Shown here piece by piece: positions 55,285 through 64,000 of a DNA stretch of 64,000 nucleotides. The stretch lies in contig NC_072799.1 in the NCBI RefSeq assembly GCF_028583425.1, positions 91,188,217-91,252,216 of the forward strand. Direction: 5' to 3'. How positions within the stretch are numbered: the first letter of the stretch is position 1; every line of letters begins with the position of its first letter. Under the pieces are notes generated by a model that searched no databases, was not told where the DNA came from, and worked only from the letters and a program-made list of their open reading frames with translations. The translations under genes were made by a program, and so were the position numbers. Origin of the DNA: Eublepharis macularius. Its lineage: Eukaryota > Chordata > Lepidosauria > Squamata > Eublepharidae.

Positions 55285-55375
55285 TATTCTTATTTATTTA
55301 AAATATTTATACCCTACCTCCTCTCTCATACAGATCCACAGTACAACTTAAAAAAATCATTTCAAGTCAAGGCTA
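55285..55375 (-). mobile_element. LINE/SINE 3'-end fragment
   Basis: TCTTATTTATTTAAAATATT, TATACCCTACCTCCTCTCTC and CAGTACAACTTAAAAAAATC, a short complement of a LINE-type tail. Confidence 0.4.
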
Positions 55376-55799
55376 TGTTTAAGCAGTTAGGAATTTCTCG
55401 AGTATGAATGCACCTAGCTTACATATCACACAGCATCCCACTACCCTAAACACCTTTCAGGAACATGCTTTAGCAGAGGAATACCATCTTCATCACTAGT
55501 ATAAACTATCCTGTTCACTTCATATAATGCTTCATTTGCTCGCTGTTCTCTAATCTCAAATGTTACAAAGTGATAAAGATGTCATTTGAGGTTTATTCTG
55601 GTATTCTTTGATCTTGGGCCTCTGCCATGTCATGTTTCTTTAATTAACTGTATTCACAAATTGATCAGATGAGAGAATTGCATGGTGATGCAGGAATGGG
55701 TGTGGGTTGGTACGGATTAAGCTTACGTCACTTCATCTATGCAGTTCTGGAGTTTTATTTTGGGCAAAAATTTTCACTGCCTTTGAACCTAGTAAAGTG

Positions 55800-56020
55800 C
55801 AGGGCTTTTTTTCAGCTGGAATGTGGTGGAATGGAGTTCCAGAACCTCTTGAAAATGGTCACATGGCTGGTGGCCCCGCCCCCTGATCTCCAGGCGCGGA
55901 GGGCAATCTGAACTCCCCTCTGTCTGGAGATCAGGGGGCGGGGCCACCAGCCATGTGACCATTTTCTCCGAGGGCAACCCACTGAGTTCCACCATCTCTT
56001 TTCCCAGAAAAAAAGCCCTG
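55800..56020 (-). mobile_element. Palindromic hAT-type MITE, copy 6
   Basis: A perfect 8-bp duplication GTAAAGTG lies at 55792-55799 and 56021-56028. This copy is shorter than the others because one side of the central hairpin is deleted: CTGATCTCCAG joins directly to GCGCGGAGGGC. Confidence 0.92.
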
Positions 56021-56220
56021 GTAAAGTGTATTTCTGGAGATCACCTGACAATGCTGGAACAGTGTCACAGCAACTTAAATCTTCACGCAAGTAAAATGGC
56101 ATGAAAATTGGGAGTTTCTGCAAAAGCTTGTAAGTTTGATTAGGTTTCTCCAGCAGTCATGTTTTTCAGAATTCTGGTTCTGTCAAATGAATTAAAAGAG
56201 CCTTTCTTACCAAGTTGTAG

Positions 56221-56691
56221 TGTCAGGGTCACGGCCCCTGCCATAAGCCAAGCTTCTTGGTCACTCCCTGCTGTGCTTTAGACTTAATGTTAACAAGTTG
56301 GGGTTTGATATTCATTGACATGCTGAGTAAAATCTTGTGTGTAAAAGATTCTGTTAGCTGACACTGCTCCTTATCTGCAAACAGGCAGAGAAACTATGTT
56401 GAACTTTTAGCAAGAAAAGAACCGTTGTCATAGATGCATAACCTTGCATTCCTGTAGCTATCTACTGTAGCTAGATTCCTTCCCATATTCACTGTAGATA
56501 GAAGAGGGGTTGGGAGGGGGGAACGGGGCTGTGCTTAAATGTCTATATATGTTGGGTGTTGGGAAACAGATTTTATTCCTAACAAAGAACGTTTTGGGAT
56601 GCTGAACTGGGGATCATCAATAAATCTTTAAATCATGCAGTCTTGGACTCTTGCAGTGAAGTTATTGAGATTCAACTGGCAGATCCTGACA
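56221..56691 (+). mobile_element. Solo LTR, 471 bp
   Basis: Starts TGTCAGG and ends CCTGACA, a perfect 7-bp inverted terminal pair. The 5-bp duplication TGTAG lies at 56216-56220 and 56692-56696. TCTATATATG (56542) and ATCAATAAATC (56618) are likely TATA and polyadenylation signals, which gives the + orientation. There are no internal genes, so it is a recombined solo LTR of an endogenous retrovirus-like element. Confidence 0.88.
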
Positions 56692-56785
56692 TGTAGCTCA
56701 GAATTCTCCCATAAAATAATGCATATTGGGGAAGGGCCCATAATGTGCAAGCTGTAATGTAAAGTCTCTGCTTATAAACAGAATA

Positions 56786-56840
56786 GTAAAGAGTCCAGTA
56801 GCACCTTTAAAACTAACCAACTTTATTGCATCTGACGATG
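56786..56840 (+). mobile_element. Family B fragment, truncated
   Basis: TAAAGAGTCCAGTAGCACC, AAAACTAACCAACTTTATTG and GCATCTGACGA, then unrelated DNA. It shows the left arm and the first ribozyme box only. This suggests that the undoubled family has CTTTATTG directly before GCATCTGACGA. Confidence 0.6.
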
Positions 56841-56911
56841 TTATAGGATGAAGTCCCCACCCCCAACATGGAAACGGCTCATGAGGAATTTTGGCAGGTA
56901 AAGTTTGAGGA

Positions 56912-57225
56912 AGGAGCCCCGTGGTGCAGAGTGGTAAGCTGCAGTACTGCAGTCCAAGCTCTGCTCATGACCTTAGTTCGATCCTGGCAGAAGCCGGGTT
57001 CAGGTAGCTGGCTCAAGGTTGACTCAGCCTTCCATCCTTCCGAAGTCGGTAAAATGAGTACCCAGTTTCCTGGGGGTAAAGCATAGGTGACTGGGGAAGG
57101 CAGTGGCAAACCATCCCGTAACCAAAGTCTGCCAAGAAAACGTCGTGATGCAACGTCTCCCCATGGGTCAGCAATGACTTGGTGCTTGTACAGGGGACTA
57201 CTTTTACCTTTACCTTTAAGGTTTG
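56912..57225 (+). mobile_element. Sauria SINE (tRNA head, BovB-type tail)
   Basis: tRNA-like head AGCCCCGTGGTGCAGAGTGG with B box TTCGATCCTGG. Body CAGGTAGCTGGCTCAAGGTT and AAGTCGGTAAAATGAGTACC. Then CAGTGGCAAACCATCCCGTA, AAAACGTCGTGATGCAACGT and GGTGCTTGTACAGGGGACTA, ending in a TTTACCTTTACC repeat tail. This is the classic squamate Sauria SINE, mobilised by BovB. Confidence 0.9.
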
Positions 57226-57454
57226 AGGAAGGCCTGGGAAGAAGGGAGGAGGGGAAAAGGAGTTCAGCTTCTCCAAGGCTGAGTTCCCAGTGTGGCAGGA
57301 GCTCGAAATGAAAACACCTCTCCTGTAAGATAAGCCATTAGTCACAGCACATTAGAAATCCGCTTCACTCTGCACTTAGTCAGGAACCCATTACCACAGC
57401 AGAACAATTCAAATGCAAATGCAGCTACATGGCAGATATGCAGGGCATATCTGA

Positions 57455-58015
57455 CAATTAGGTGCAGAGCAGGTGGCGATGCCTGCCCCCCGCCTTCACC
57501 CAGTTGGGATCAGGAGCAGAGAAGGTGGCATTGCCCACCCCTGCCTTCTCCCAGCAGGGATCAGGCATGGAGCAGGCAGCAATGCCTGAACCCACCTTCA
57601 CCCAGTTGGAATCAGGAGTGGAGCAGGTGGCAATGTCTCGTCCCCCCCACATCACCCGGACGGGATTAGCAGTGGAGCAGATGGCAATGCCCATCCCCAC
57701 CTTCACCCAGTTGGGATCAGGCACAGATCCGGTACCAATGCCCACCCCCTGCCTTTACCCTGCTGGGATCAGGAGTGGAACAGGTGGCAATGCTCACTCC
57801 CCGTTTTCACCCATCTGGGATCAAGCACAGAGCAGGTGGCAGTGCCCACCCCCCTCCATAACCTGGCTGGGATCTGGCACGCAGCAGGAGGCAATGCCTG
57901 TTTGCTCCTTCATTCAGCCAGGATCAGGAGGCATTGCCACCTGCTCCACTCCTAATCCCAGCATGGTGATGGCAGGGGGTGGGCATTGCCACCTGCTTTG
58001 CACCTTATTCCAGCC
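57455..58015. repeat. Degenerate ~52-bp minisatellite, array 2
   Basis: About ten units share the wording of array 1 (GGTGGCAATGCCCACCCC, CTTCACCCAGTTGGGATCAG, GAGCAGG). The last part (57935-58015) is inverted relative to the rest (CACCTGCTCCACTCCTAATC). No Helitron-like end was found beside it. Confidence 0.88.
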
Positions 58016-58880
58016 GTTTGAAGGGGTGGATGGTGTTTTTGTGGAACACTCTGGGCGCTTTGCATTGGAGGATCGACATGGACATTATGATCCTGAAAAT
58101 TAATAAGAAGAGCACATTTGTGTGTTTGACTTTCCATCATTTGAATTTCCCACACCAGCAAAGACTTTACAACTCAACACCCCTTATCTGAGCCAATATT
58201 ATTGCCCAGTTTGCATACTTTTCTTTTTTTTTTTTTAATAAAATTTTATTGGAATTAGAATAATATAATTTCACATTACAATCAATTCCCGTTTCCCAAT
58301 TTCTAACCCCCTCCCTTTCCCCCCTTTTCTTTTGACTTCCAACAGTTTTCCAACCCTTTGTCCCTTTTCTCTTACTCATTTTAAATTCATCTATCTAACA
58401 AACATATACTTTCCCTTTGATCTAAGCAATAATTCTATAACTATTTTTAATACTCTATACCTTATCTTTGAGTCCCTTCTTCCATATTAGACAAACAATT
58501 TGTCCCTTTTTAACATAATTTCATAGTTTCCTGGTTTCAAATATTTCTATAAACCATATACCATATAAACCATATAACCCATGCTTTTGTATAAGTCAAC
58601 CAATTTAACTTATATTCCGTATATTGCTTTGTATAACTATCCTCAAAAGTTATCAATCAATTTGATCCATATATTTCTTCAGGTAGGCTCATTCAGTTTA
58701 ACATGTTACACATTTATACCAGAAACAATGTTAATTAGTTGGTCCTTATAGTTAATTATTTTCTATCCATTTTCTATATATTTTTCTATATATAACACTC
58801 TAACAAAATAGCTGCTTAGACATTTTCATTTCTCTCTCTACCCTCCGGTAAAGTCACCCCCCTCTACATTTTGTCATATT

Positions 58881-61800
58881 TCAGTAGTTCTCAAACTGCC
58901 ACAGTTCTCTTCCCACCTCCCATTTCTTCAGCACATATTGCTTCAGCTTCTCCCAGTCTGTGTTGAACTGTCCTGGGTACAGATTTCTCAGTTTTCTTGT
59001 CATTTTGTCCATTTCGGCCATATACAGCAATTTGTAAGTCCAGTCCTCAATAGTTGGCACTTCTTGTACTTTCCATTTTTGCGCATACAAAAGTCTGGCC
59101 GCTGCTGTCATGTAAAATAACAGTGTTCTATATTGGGCTGGAATGTTCTCCATTCCCAGGTTCAGTAGCAGGAGTTCTGGGTTCTTATTAATTTGAAATT
59201 GTAGAATCTCACTTATTACTTTTATTATTTCTCCCCAGTACTGCCTGGCTACCTCACACGTCCACCACATATGGTACAAAGAGCCCTCATGTTTTTTACA
59301 TTTCCAGCATTTATTAGAAGCATTCAGATTCCCTAGCGCAATCTTCTTTGGTGTCATGTACCAACGATAGATCATTTTGTAAATGTTTTCTTTAATATTA
59401 GTACACGTTGTAATCTTCATTGTGTTTTTCCACAAGTGTTCCCATGCCTCCATTGTTATTTCTTTATTAAAGTTTATGGCCCACTTCACCATTTGTACTT
59501 TAACTATTTCATCTTCAGTATACCATTTCAACAGTACTTGGTATACCTTGGAAATTTCCTTCTTATCCTCTTTTAAAAGTGTCTGCTCTAGTTCCGAATT
59601 CTCTGTTCTTATGCCTCCCTTTGCACAATCCGAATTGTAGAGATCTCTGATCTGCCTATACTGGAACCAATCATAGTTGGGTGATAACTCGTCCTGTGTC
59701 TTTATTTTAAGTTTGGAAAATTCTATTTGGGTTATCTCCTTATATGTTAAACAGTGTTGCTCAGTATAGACAGCTCTTGGATCTATTACTTCATACGGAA
59801 CTACCCACATGGGGGTTCCTCCTTGTAGGAAGTCTCTATACTTCTTCCAGGTTGCATATAGGCTTTTCCGTATGTAATGATGTAGGAACATAGAGTTCAC
59901 TTTTACTTTGTCGTACCATAGGTATGCATGCCATCCGAATATTTTTTTATATCCCTCTAGGGCCAATAATTTCTTATTCTTCAACGTCATCCAATCTTTC
60001 AGCCACACTAGGCAAATTGCGTCATAGTAAAGTCTTAGATTGGGCAGTTGCATTCCACCTCTTTGCTTTGCATCTTGTAAAACTTTCATTTTCACTCGAG
60101 GCTTCTTGCCTGCCCAAACAAAGTCTGATATTTTCCTCTGCCATTTTTCAAACTGCTTAGAGTCTCGGATAATTGGTATTGTCTGTAACAAAAACATTAC
60201 TCTTGGTAACACATTCATCTTAACTGCTGCAATCCTTCCCAACCATGACAAATTCAATCTATTCCATTTGATCAAATCTTGCTCAATCTGAGTCCATAAT
60301 TTTTCATAGTTGTTTTTGAATAGATCTATATTCTTTGCAGTCAGTTCAATTCCCAAATATTTCACCTTGGTTGTTACTTCACAGTCCGTTATTTCCATTA
60401 ACAGTTGTTGTTTTTGCTTAGTCATATTTTTACATAATATCTTTGACTTCTTTTTGTTAATATAAAACCCTGCCAAATCTCCGAACTCTTTGATCTTCTC
60501 TATCACTTTTGGCATATTCTCCATTGGATCTTCCACAATTAACATTATGTCGTCCGCAAATGCTCTAACTTTATACGAAAAGTCCTTTATTTTTATTCCG
60601 CGGATTTCTTCATCTTGTCGTATTTGTATCATCAGTATCTCCAGTACCAAAATGAATAACAGCGGAGACAACGGGCAACCTTGTCTTGTTCCTTTACTTA
60701 TAGTCAGTTTCTTGGTAGTCTCATCGTTCACCACAATTGCTGCATTCTGGTCTCTGTAGATTTCTTTAACTGCTCTTATGAATTTTTCTCCCATTTGTAG
60801 CTTTTCCATAGTGGCAAACATAAAGTCCCAGTTCAAATTGTCAAACGCTTTTTCTGCATCAACAAAGAAGAAACCAACCTCTTTGTCACAACGCTTATCA
60901 TAATACTCAATAGCATTGATCACAGTCCTTAAATTGTCTCTGATTTGTCTACCAGGTAAAAAACCTGCTTGTTCCTCCTCAATAATTTCCGAAAGCCACC
61001 CCTTCACTCTCTCTGCCAATATCTTCGCAAAGATTTTATAATCATTGTTAAGTAAGGATATAGGCCTGTAGTTTTTCACATTAGTTAGATCTTGGCCCTC
61101 TTTGGGGATCAGTGAAATGTTGGCTTCCTTCCAGGTATCTGGAATCCGTTGATCCTTTAATACTCCATTGATCACTTCTTTTAGGAATGGTACCAGTTCG
61201 TTGGCCATTGTCTTATAAAATTTAGCTGTAAGTCCATCTGGCCCTGGTGCCTTTCCCAAATTTGTTGATTGTATTGCCATTTTTATTTCCTCATCCGTTA
61301 CTTCATTGTTCAGTCTATCTCTCCACGCTTCCGAAATTACTGGGAGCTTCATTTTCTCCAAATATGTCGCTATTGATTCTTTATTCACCTCTTTCTTATT
61401 ATACAATTTAGCATAAAATTTATAGAAGGCTCTTCTAATGGATGTCTGTTCCAAATACATTTTGTTATCTTCACATATTTTGTTTATTATTTTCTTTTCC
61501 TTTCTCTTTTTCAATTGCCATGCCAAATATTTCCCAGGTTTGTTTGCACCTTCAAACCCTTTTTGATTCAGTCTTTTGAGATTCCACTCCAATTCTTTAT
61601 TATTCATTGCTGTCAGCTGTTCTTGTAATATTTTAATGTCCTGGTAAATTTTCTTTTTCCCTGGTCTCTTCTTTAACTGTATTTCTTTGGCTTTTATTTT
61701 TTCCATAATCTCCTGTCTCTTCTCCTCTTTCTTTTTTCTGGCTCTTCCATTTAAATCCATTAGTATGCCCCTAATTACCGCCTTGTAGGTGTCCCAAACC

Positions 61801-62642
61801 TTGTTGGTTGGTACTTCTTTATTCATGTTGTATTGTATGAAGAATTTTGTCTCTCTTCTCAGCATCTCCATATTCTCTCCCTCTTGAAGTAAGTCCTCAT
61901 TTATTCTCCATCCTTTCCTTTTGCTCCTTCTCCCCAATTTCCACATAATTGGATTATGATCCGAGCCTACCATCGGCATTATTTCCACTTCCTTAGTCCA
62001 TAACGCTAAGTCTTTTGAGGCCCAGATCATATCAATTCTCGATAGTGTAAAGTGTCTTGCGGAGTAGAACGTAAATTGTCTGCTTTTCGGGTTTTGTCTT
62101 CTCCATACATCTTCTAAGGTTTCCTGTTGTATCAGTTCAAAAAACAACTTTGGTAGCAATCCTCTTTTCTTTTGTGCAGTTGATGATTTTTTGTCTAAAT
62201 CCAGATTTGTCACTCCATTGAAGTCTCCAGCAAGTATTATCTGATCATATGAAAGTTCATCTAGTTGCTTCCTTAAGTCCTCAAAGAAGCTTTCTTTTGC
62301 TCCATTAGGTGCATAAATTCCAACTACCAGCACTCTCTTTAAATTCCATACGCATTCCACTGCTATAAATCTGGCTTCCACATCTTTCATTACAAACTTT
62401 GGCTGCAGCTCCTCTTTAATATAAAGCACTACTCCTCTTTTTTTCTTATTGGAGGCCGCTGCAAAATCATTGCCCAATTTTTTTGATTTTAAATACTTTA
62501 CATCTTGTTTTTGAATATGGGTCTCTTGCAAACAAACAATATCACATTTTTGTTTTAATAGCCAGTGAAAGATGCTTTTTCTCTTATTCGGTGAGTTAAG
62601 TCCATTTACATTCCAAGATATAACTTTACACTCCATACTCAT
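58881..62642 (-). CDS. L1 ORF2 protein: endonuclease and reverse transcriptase
   Basis: An intact 1253-aa frame. ORF2p nicks genomic DNA and primes reverse transcription of L1 RNA at the nick. The apurinic-type endonuclease (about 1-235) has SWNVNGLN at 9-16 with N11, LQETH with E40, GDFN with D140 and N142, and SDHNP with D228 and H229. The reverse transcriptase shows GKAPGPDGLTAKFYKTM, KNYRPISLLNNDYKIFAKIL, AFDNLNWDF, GTRQGCPLSPLLF and FADDIML (D697, D698). The C-terminal motif is CWKC (about 1112-1115) with H and a final C near 1129. Length fits vertebrate L1 ORF2. The ATG overlaps the ORF1 stop (ATGA, 62642-62639). All catalytic residues expected by eye are present, so this copy could supply activity in trans. 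Confidence 0.95.
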   Translation of the reverse strand: MSMECKVISWNVNGLNSPNKRKSIFHWLLKQKCDIVCLQETHIQKQDVKYLKSKKLGNDFAAASNKKKRGVVLYIKEELQPKFVMKDVEARFIAVECVWNLKRVLVVGIYAPNGAKESFFEDLRKQLDELSYDQIILAGDFNGVTNLDLDKKSSTAQKKRGLLPKLFFELIQQETLEDVWRRQNPKSRQFTFYSARHFTLSRIDMIWASKDLALWTKEVEIMPMVGSDHNPIMWKLGRRSKRKGWRINEDLLQEGENMEMLRRETKFFIQYNMNKEVPTNKVWDTYKAVIRGILMDLNGRARKKKEEKRQEIMEKIKAKEIQLKKRPGKKKIYQDIKILQEQLTAMNNKELEWNLKRLNQKGFEGANKPGKYLAWQLKKRKEKKIINKICEDNKMYLEQTSIRRAFYKFYAKLYNKKEVNKESIATYLEKMKLPVISEAWRDRLNNEVTDEEIKMAIQSTNLGKAPGPDGLTAKFYKTMANELVPFLKEVINGVLKDQRIPDTWKEANISLIPKEGQDLTNVKNYRPISLLNNDYKIFAKILAERVKGWLSEIIEEEQAGFLPGRQIRDNLRTVINAIEYYDKRCDKEVGFFFVDAEKAFDNLNWDFMFATMEKLQMGEKFIRAVKEIYRDQNAAIVVNDETTKKLTISKGTRQGCPLSPLLFILVLEILMIQIRQDEEIRGIKIKDFSYKVRAFADDIMLIVEDPMENMPKVIEKIKEFGDLAGFYINKKKSKILCKNMTKQKQQLLMEITDCEVTTKVKYLGIELTAKNIDLFKNNYEKLWTQIEQDLIKWNRLNLSWLGRIAAVKMNVLPRVMFLLQTIPIIRDSKQFEKWQRKISDFVWAGKKPRVKMKVLQDAKQRGGMQLPNLRLYYDAICLVWLKDWMTLKNKKLLALEGYKKIFGWHAYLWYDKVKVNSMFLHHYIRKSLYATWKKYRDFLQGGTPMWVVPYEVIDPRAVYTEQHCLTYKEITQIEFSKLKIKTQDELSPNYDWFQYRQIRDLYNSDCAKGGIRTENSELEQTLLKEDKKEISKVYQVLLKWYTEDEIVKVQMVKWAINFNKEITMEAWEHLWKNTMKITTCTNIKENIYKMIYRWYMTPKKIALGNLNASNKCWKCKKHEGSLYHMWWTCEVARQYWGEIIKVISEILQFQINKNPELLLLNLGMENIPAQYRTLLFYMTAAARLLYAQKWKVQEVPTIEDWTYKLLYMAEMDKMTRKLRNLYPGQFNTDWEKLKQYVLKKWEVGRELWQFENY

Positions 62643-63415
62643 AATCTTGTTGCTGGTAAGTCCTTTTCATTGTCTCTTATAAATCGCTCCATCTCTCGTT
62701 CCGATCTGATGCGTCTTTTGGCCCCTCCAAATTCAAAGGACACTCCTTCTGGTAGTTCCCATCTGTACCTGATTTTCATGTCCTTCAAAATCTGAATTAG
62801 CGCCTTATATTTTTTCCGGTCCAATAACACCTATCTGGGTATTTCCTTCATAATGATAATCGTCTTGCCGTCAATCTCCAATGGATCTTGAAACTGTTTA
62901 GTCACAATCTTCTCTTTCATATTTCGGGTCGTAAATTGCACAATCACATCTCTTGGTAGTTTCCTCTGGGTCGCAATTCTTGAATTTACACGATATTCCA
63001 CGTCCAGGATAGCCACAACTTCCTCCTCCTCCTTCCCCAGGTATTCAGCTAACACCTCCGTCATCTGTTCTTGCGCTGTTTTTCCTTCCACTTCCGGCAA
63101 ACCGCGAAATCTTAGCTGCTTCTCCATGTGTTTGCTTTCCGCAACCGCCATTCTCCCCCTCATCAGCCTCATCTCTGTTTGTTGCGTGTCAGCTAAATTC
63201 TCCACCGCGCCTTCTACTACTTTAACTCTCTGCTGTGTTCCTTGCAATTCATTTTGCATTATTTCCATACCTTTCTTTACTTCTGACAGCTCACTTTTCA
63301 CTGTCTGTTTGACCTCTTTGATCAGCTCTGGTTTCATGTCCTTAAGTTCTTTAATCACTTCTAAGAGTTTTTTGTCTAGGTTCTCTATTGCCGATTGCCA
63401 CTCTTTTTTCGACAT
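62639..63415 (-). pseudogene. L1 ORF1 protein with one in-frame stop
   Basis: ORF1p is the RNA-binding chaperone that trimerises and coats L1 RNA. The frame starts MSKKEWQSAIENLDKKLLEV at 63415. A heptad-like coiled coil covers about residues 1-90. The RRM begins near 98 (KQLRFRGLPEVEG) and reaches VIVQFTTRNMKEKIV. After IPR (residue 194) there is an amber TAG at 62833-62831. The same frame then continues with LLDRKKYKALIQILKDM, KIRYRWELPEGVSFEFGG, the C-terminal domain, to a stop at 62639. The stop removes that domain from any normal product. A base substitution in an otherwise intact gene is the simplest view. Total length without the stop is 257 aa. Confidence 0.9.
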
Positions 63416-64000
63416 CGTGGGGCTTGCCTTGGCTCGCTCCCACGAGTCCGCCCTCTTCCTTAACTCCGTGGCGTGAAATTAAGCGTCTTTAATTTTTAAT
63501 TTAAATGTCCCAGTCTTTTTGCAAAGAAAAAACTTTTAGAAAATCCAAAATGTCGGGCGTCTTTTCTCTATGGTTCTTCTATGGTTTTTGTAATCCAAAA
63601 TGGCTTACTTCCTCTTCCGCTGAAGCCGCGGCTTTTCCCCTTTCAAAGATGGCGATTCCCTTCTTCCTGCCCTCCGGCAGGGGCCGCTTCTCTCCAGCAA
63701 CTCTATTGTTATTACGTACTTCCTGTCTCCCGACTTCCCGCAGTAGCTCTCGCGATGGCAGGATTTTCTCACAGCTCCATAACCGCAAGTATTCAAAACA
63801 ATAGTCCAAATTCTTTAATAACTTCTTTAAACTTAGTCTTTTTTCTGTTTCGACTCTTGCCGAGTCTTCTCCTCGTTATAATTAGCCTGTTGCAGTTTTA
63901 AAATCTACTTTTAATCTTCTTTACTTTTAACAATCTGTCCCGTATCAGAAGATAATGATCTTTACCTTCCCATTCACTTTCCGTGGGTTGTAATCACTGT
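63416..64000 (-). promoter_or_regulatory. L1 5' UTR, partial
   Basis: Minus-strand DNA before ORF1, CpG-bearing near ORF1 and AT-rich toward 64000. The ORF1 start context is CCCACGATGT. Full-length L1 5' UTRs hold an internal promoter. Its 5' limit is outside the window. Confidence 0.6.

Larger units (their letters stand above)
58219..64000 (-). mobile_element. L1 LINE, nearly complete, runs off the window
   Basis: On the minus strand: 5' UTR (64000 down to 63416, continuing outside), ORF1 with one in-frame stop, ORF2 intact, 3' UTR, then CCAATAAAATTTTATT and an A tail at about 58223-58237. Its protein is about 95 percent like that of the copy at 42814-46736 by eye. The two elements are in opposite orientation with 3' ends facing, 11.5 kb apart. 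The 5' end and target duplication cannot be checked. Confidence 0.93.

Noticed and set aside
13556..64000. Next GABRA2 exon (extracellular domain with SFGPVSD-type sequence)
   Set aside because: Not found on reading. A 68-bp-type exon could be overlooked by eye, but no matching frame or splice pair was recognised.
1..64000. CRISPR arrays, operons, bacterial promoters, rRNA or tRNA genes
   Set aside because: The DNA is vertebrate nuclear. Tandem arrays are minisatellites without spacers, and tRNA- or 5S-like segments are SINE heads.

Overview
The window is eukaryotic nuclear DNA and most likely comes from a squamate reptile (lizard or snake). Three repeat types point there: a Sauria-type SINE with an (ACCTTT)-like tail, a 5S rRNA-headed SINE with a Sauria-like tail, and BovB/RTE fragments. 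These sit among CR1/L2-type LINEs, MIR/CORE SINEs, several hAT families and young L1 elements. The species cannot be named from the sequence.

The only host gene recognised is the 5' part of GABRA2 (GABA-A receptor alpha-2 subunit) on the + strand. A CpG-rich block (about 7.55-8.45 kb) looks like its promoter and 5' noncoding exon, with a splice donor at 8450. The first coding exon (9228-9298) holds the start codon and signal peptide. The second (13443-13555) encodes the start of the mature receptor. No further GABRA2 exon was recognised, so the window from 13.6 kb to the end is read as intron. About 7 kb of flank lies upstream.

The rest is a dense and often nested record of transposition. 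Many insertions have readable boundaries. Six copies of one palindromic hAT MITE carry 8-bp target duplications (198, 1070, 12888, 41699, 47791, 55800). There are three longer hAT relatives: 3763-4678, a composite from 15694, and 21753-26022, the last two with decayed transposase. Two further hAT elements lie at 34218-35089 and 51660-52216. Solo LTRs with 5-bp duplications lie at 31040-31993 and 56221-56691. A candidate Helitron (47734-48944) carries a minisatellite. BovB fragments lie at 15953 and 28971. CR1/L2-type LINE pieces lie at 20.4-21.7, 28.0-28.8, 37.0-38.0 and 38.5-39.15 kb. Two L1 elements face each other tail to tail: a 5'-truncated copy with a 17-bp duplication (42814-46736, +) and a nearly complete copy (58219 to the window end, -) with an intact 1253-aa ORF2.

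The most interesting signal is a set of hammerhead-ribozyme-like cores, CTGANGA - helix II - GAAA - two-base helix III - UH. They occur in two unrelated foldback retroposon families (6.3 and 51.1 kb; 16.9, 46.9 and 47.1 kb). Most non-L1 ORFs in the window are chance frames in GC-rich DNA or in repeats.
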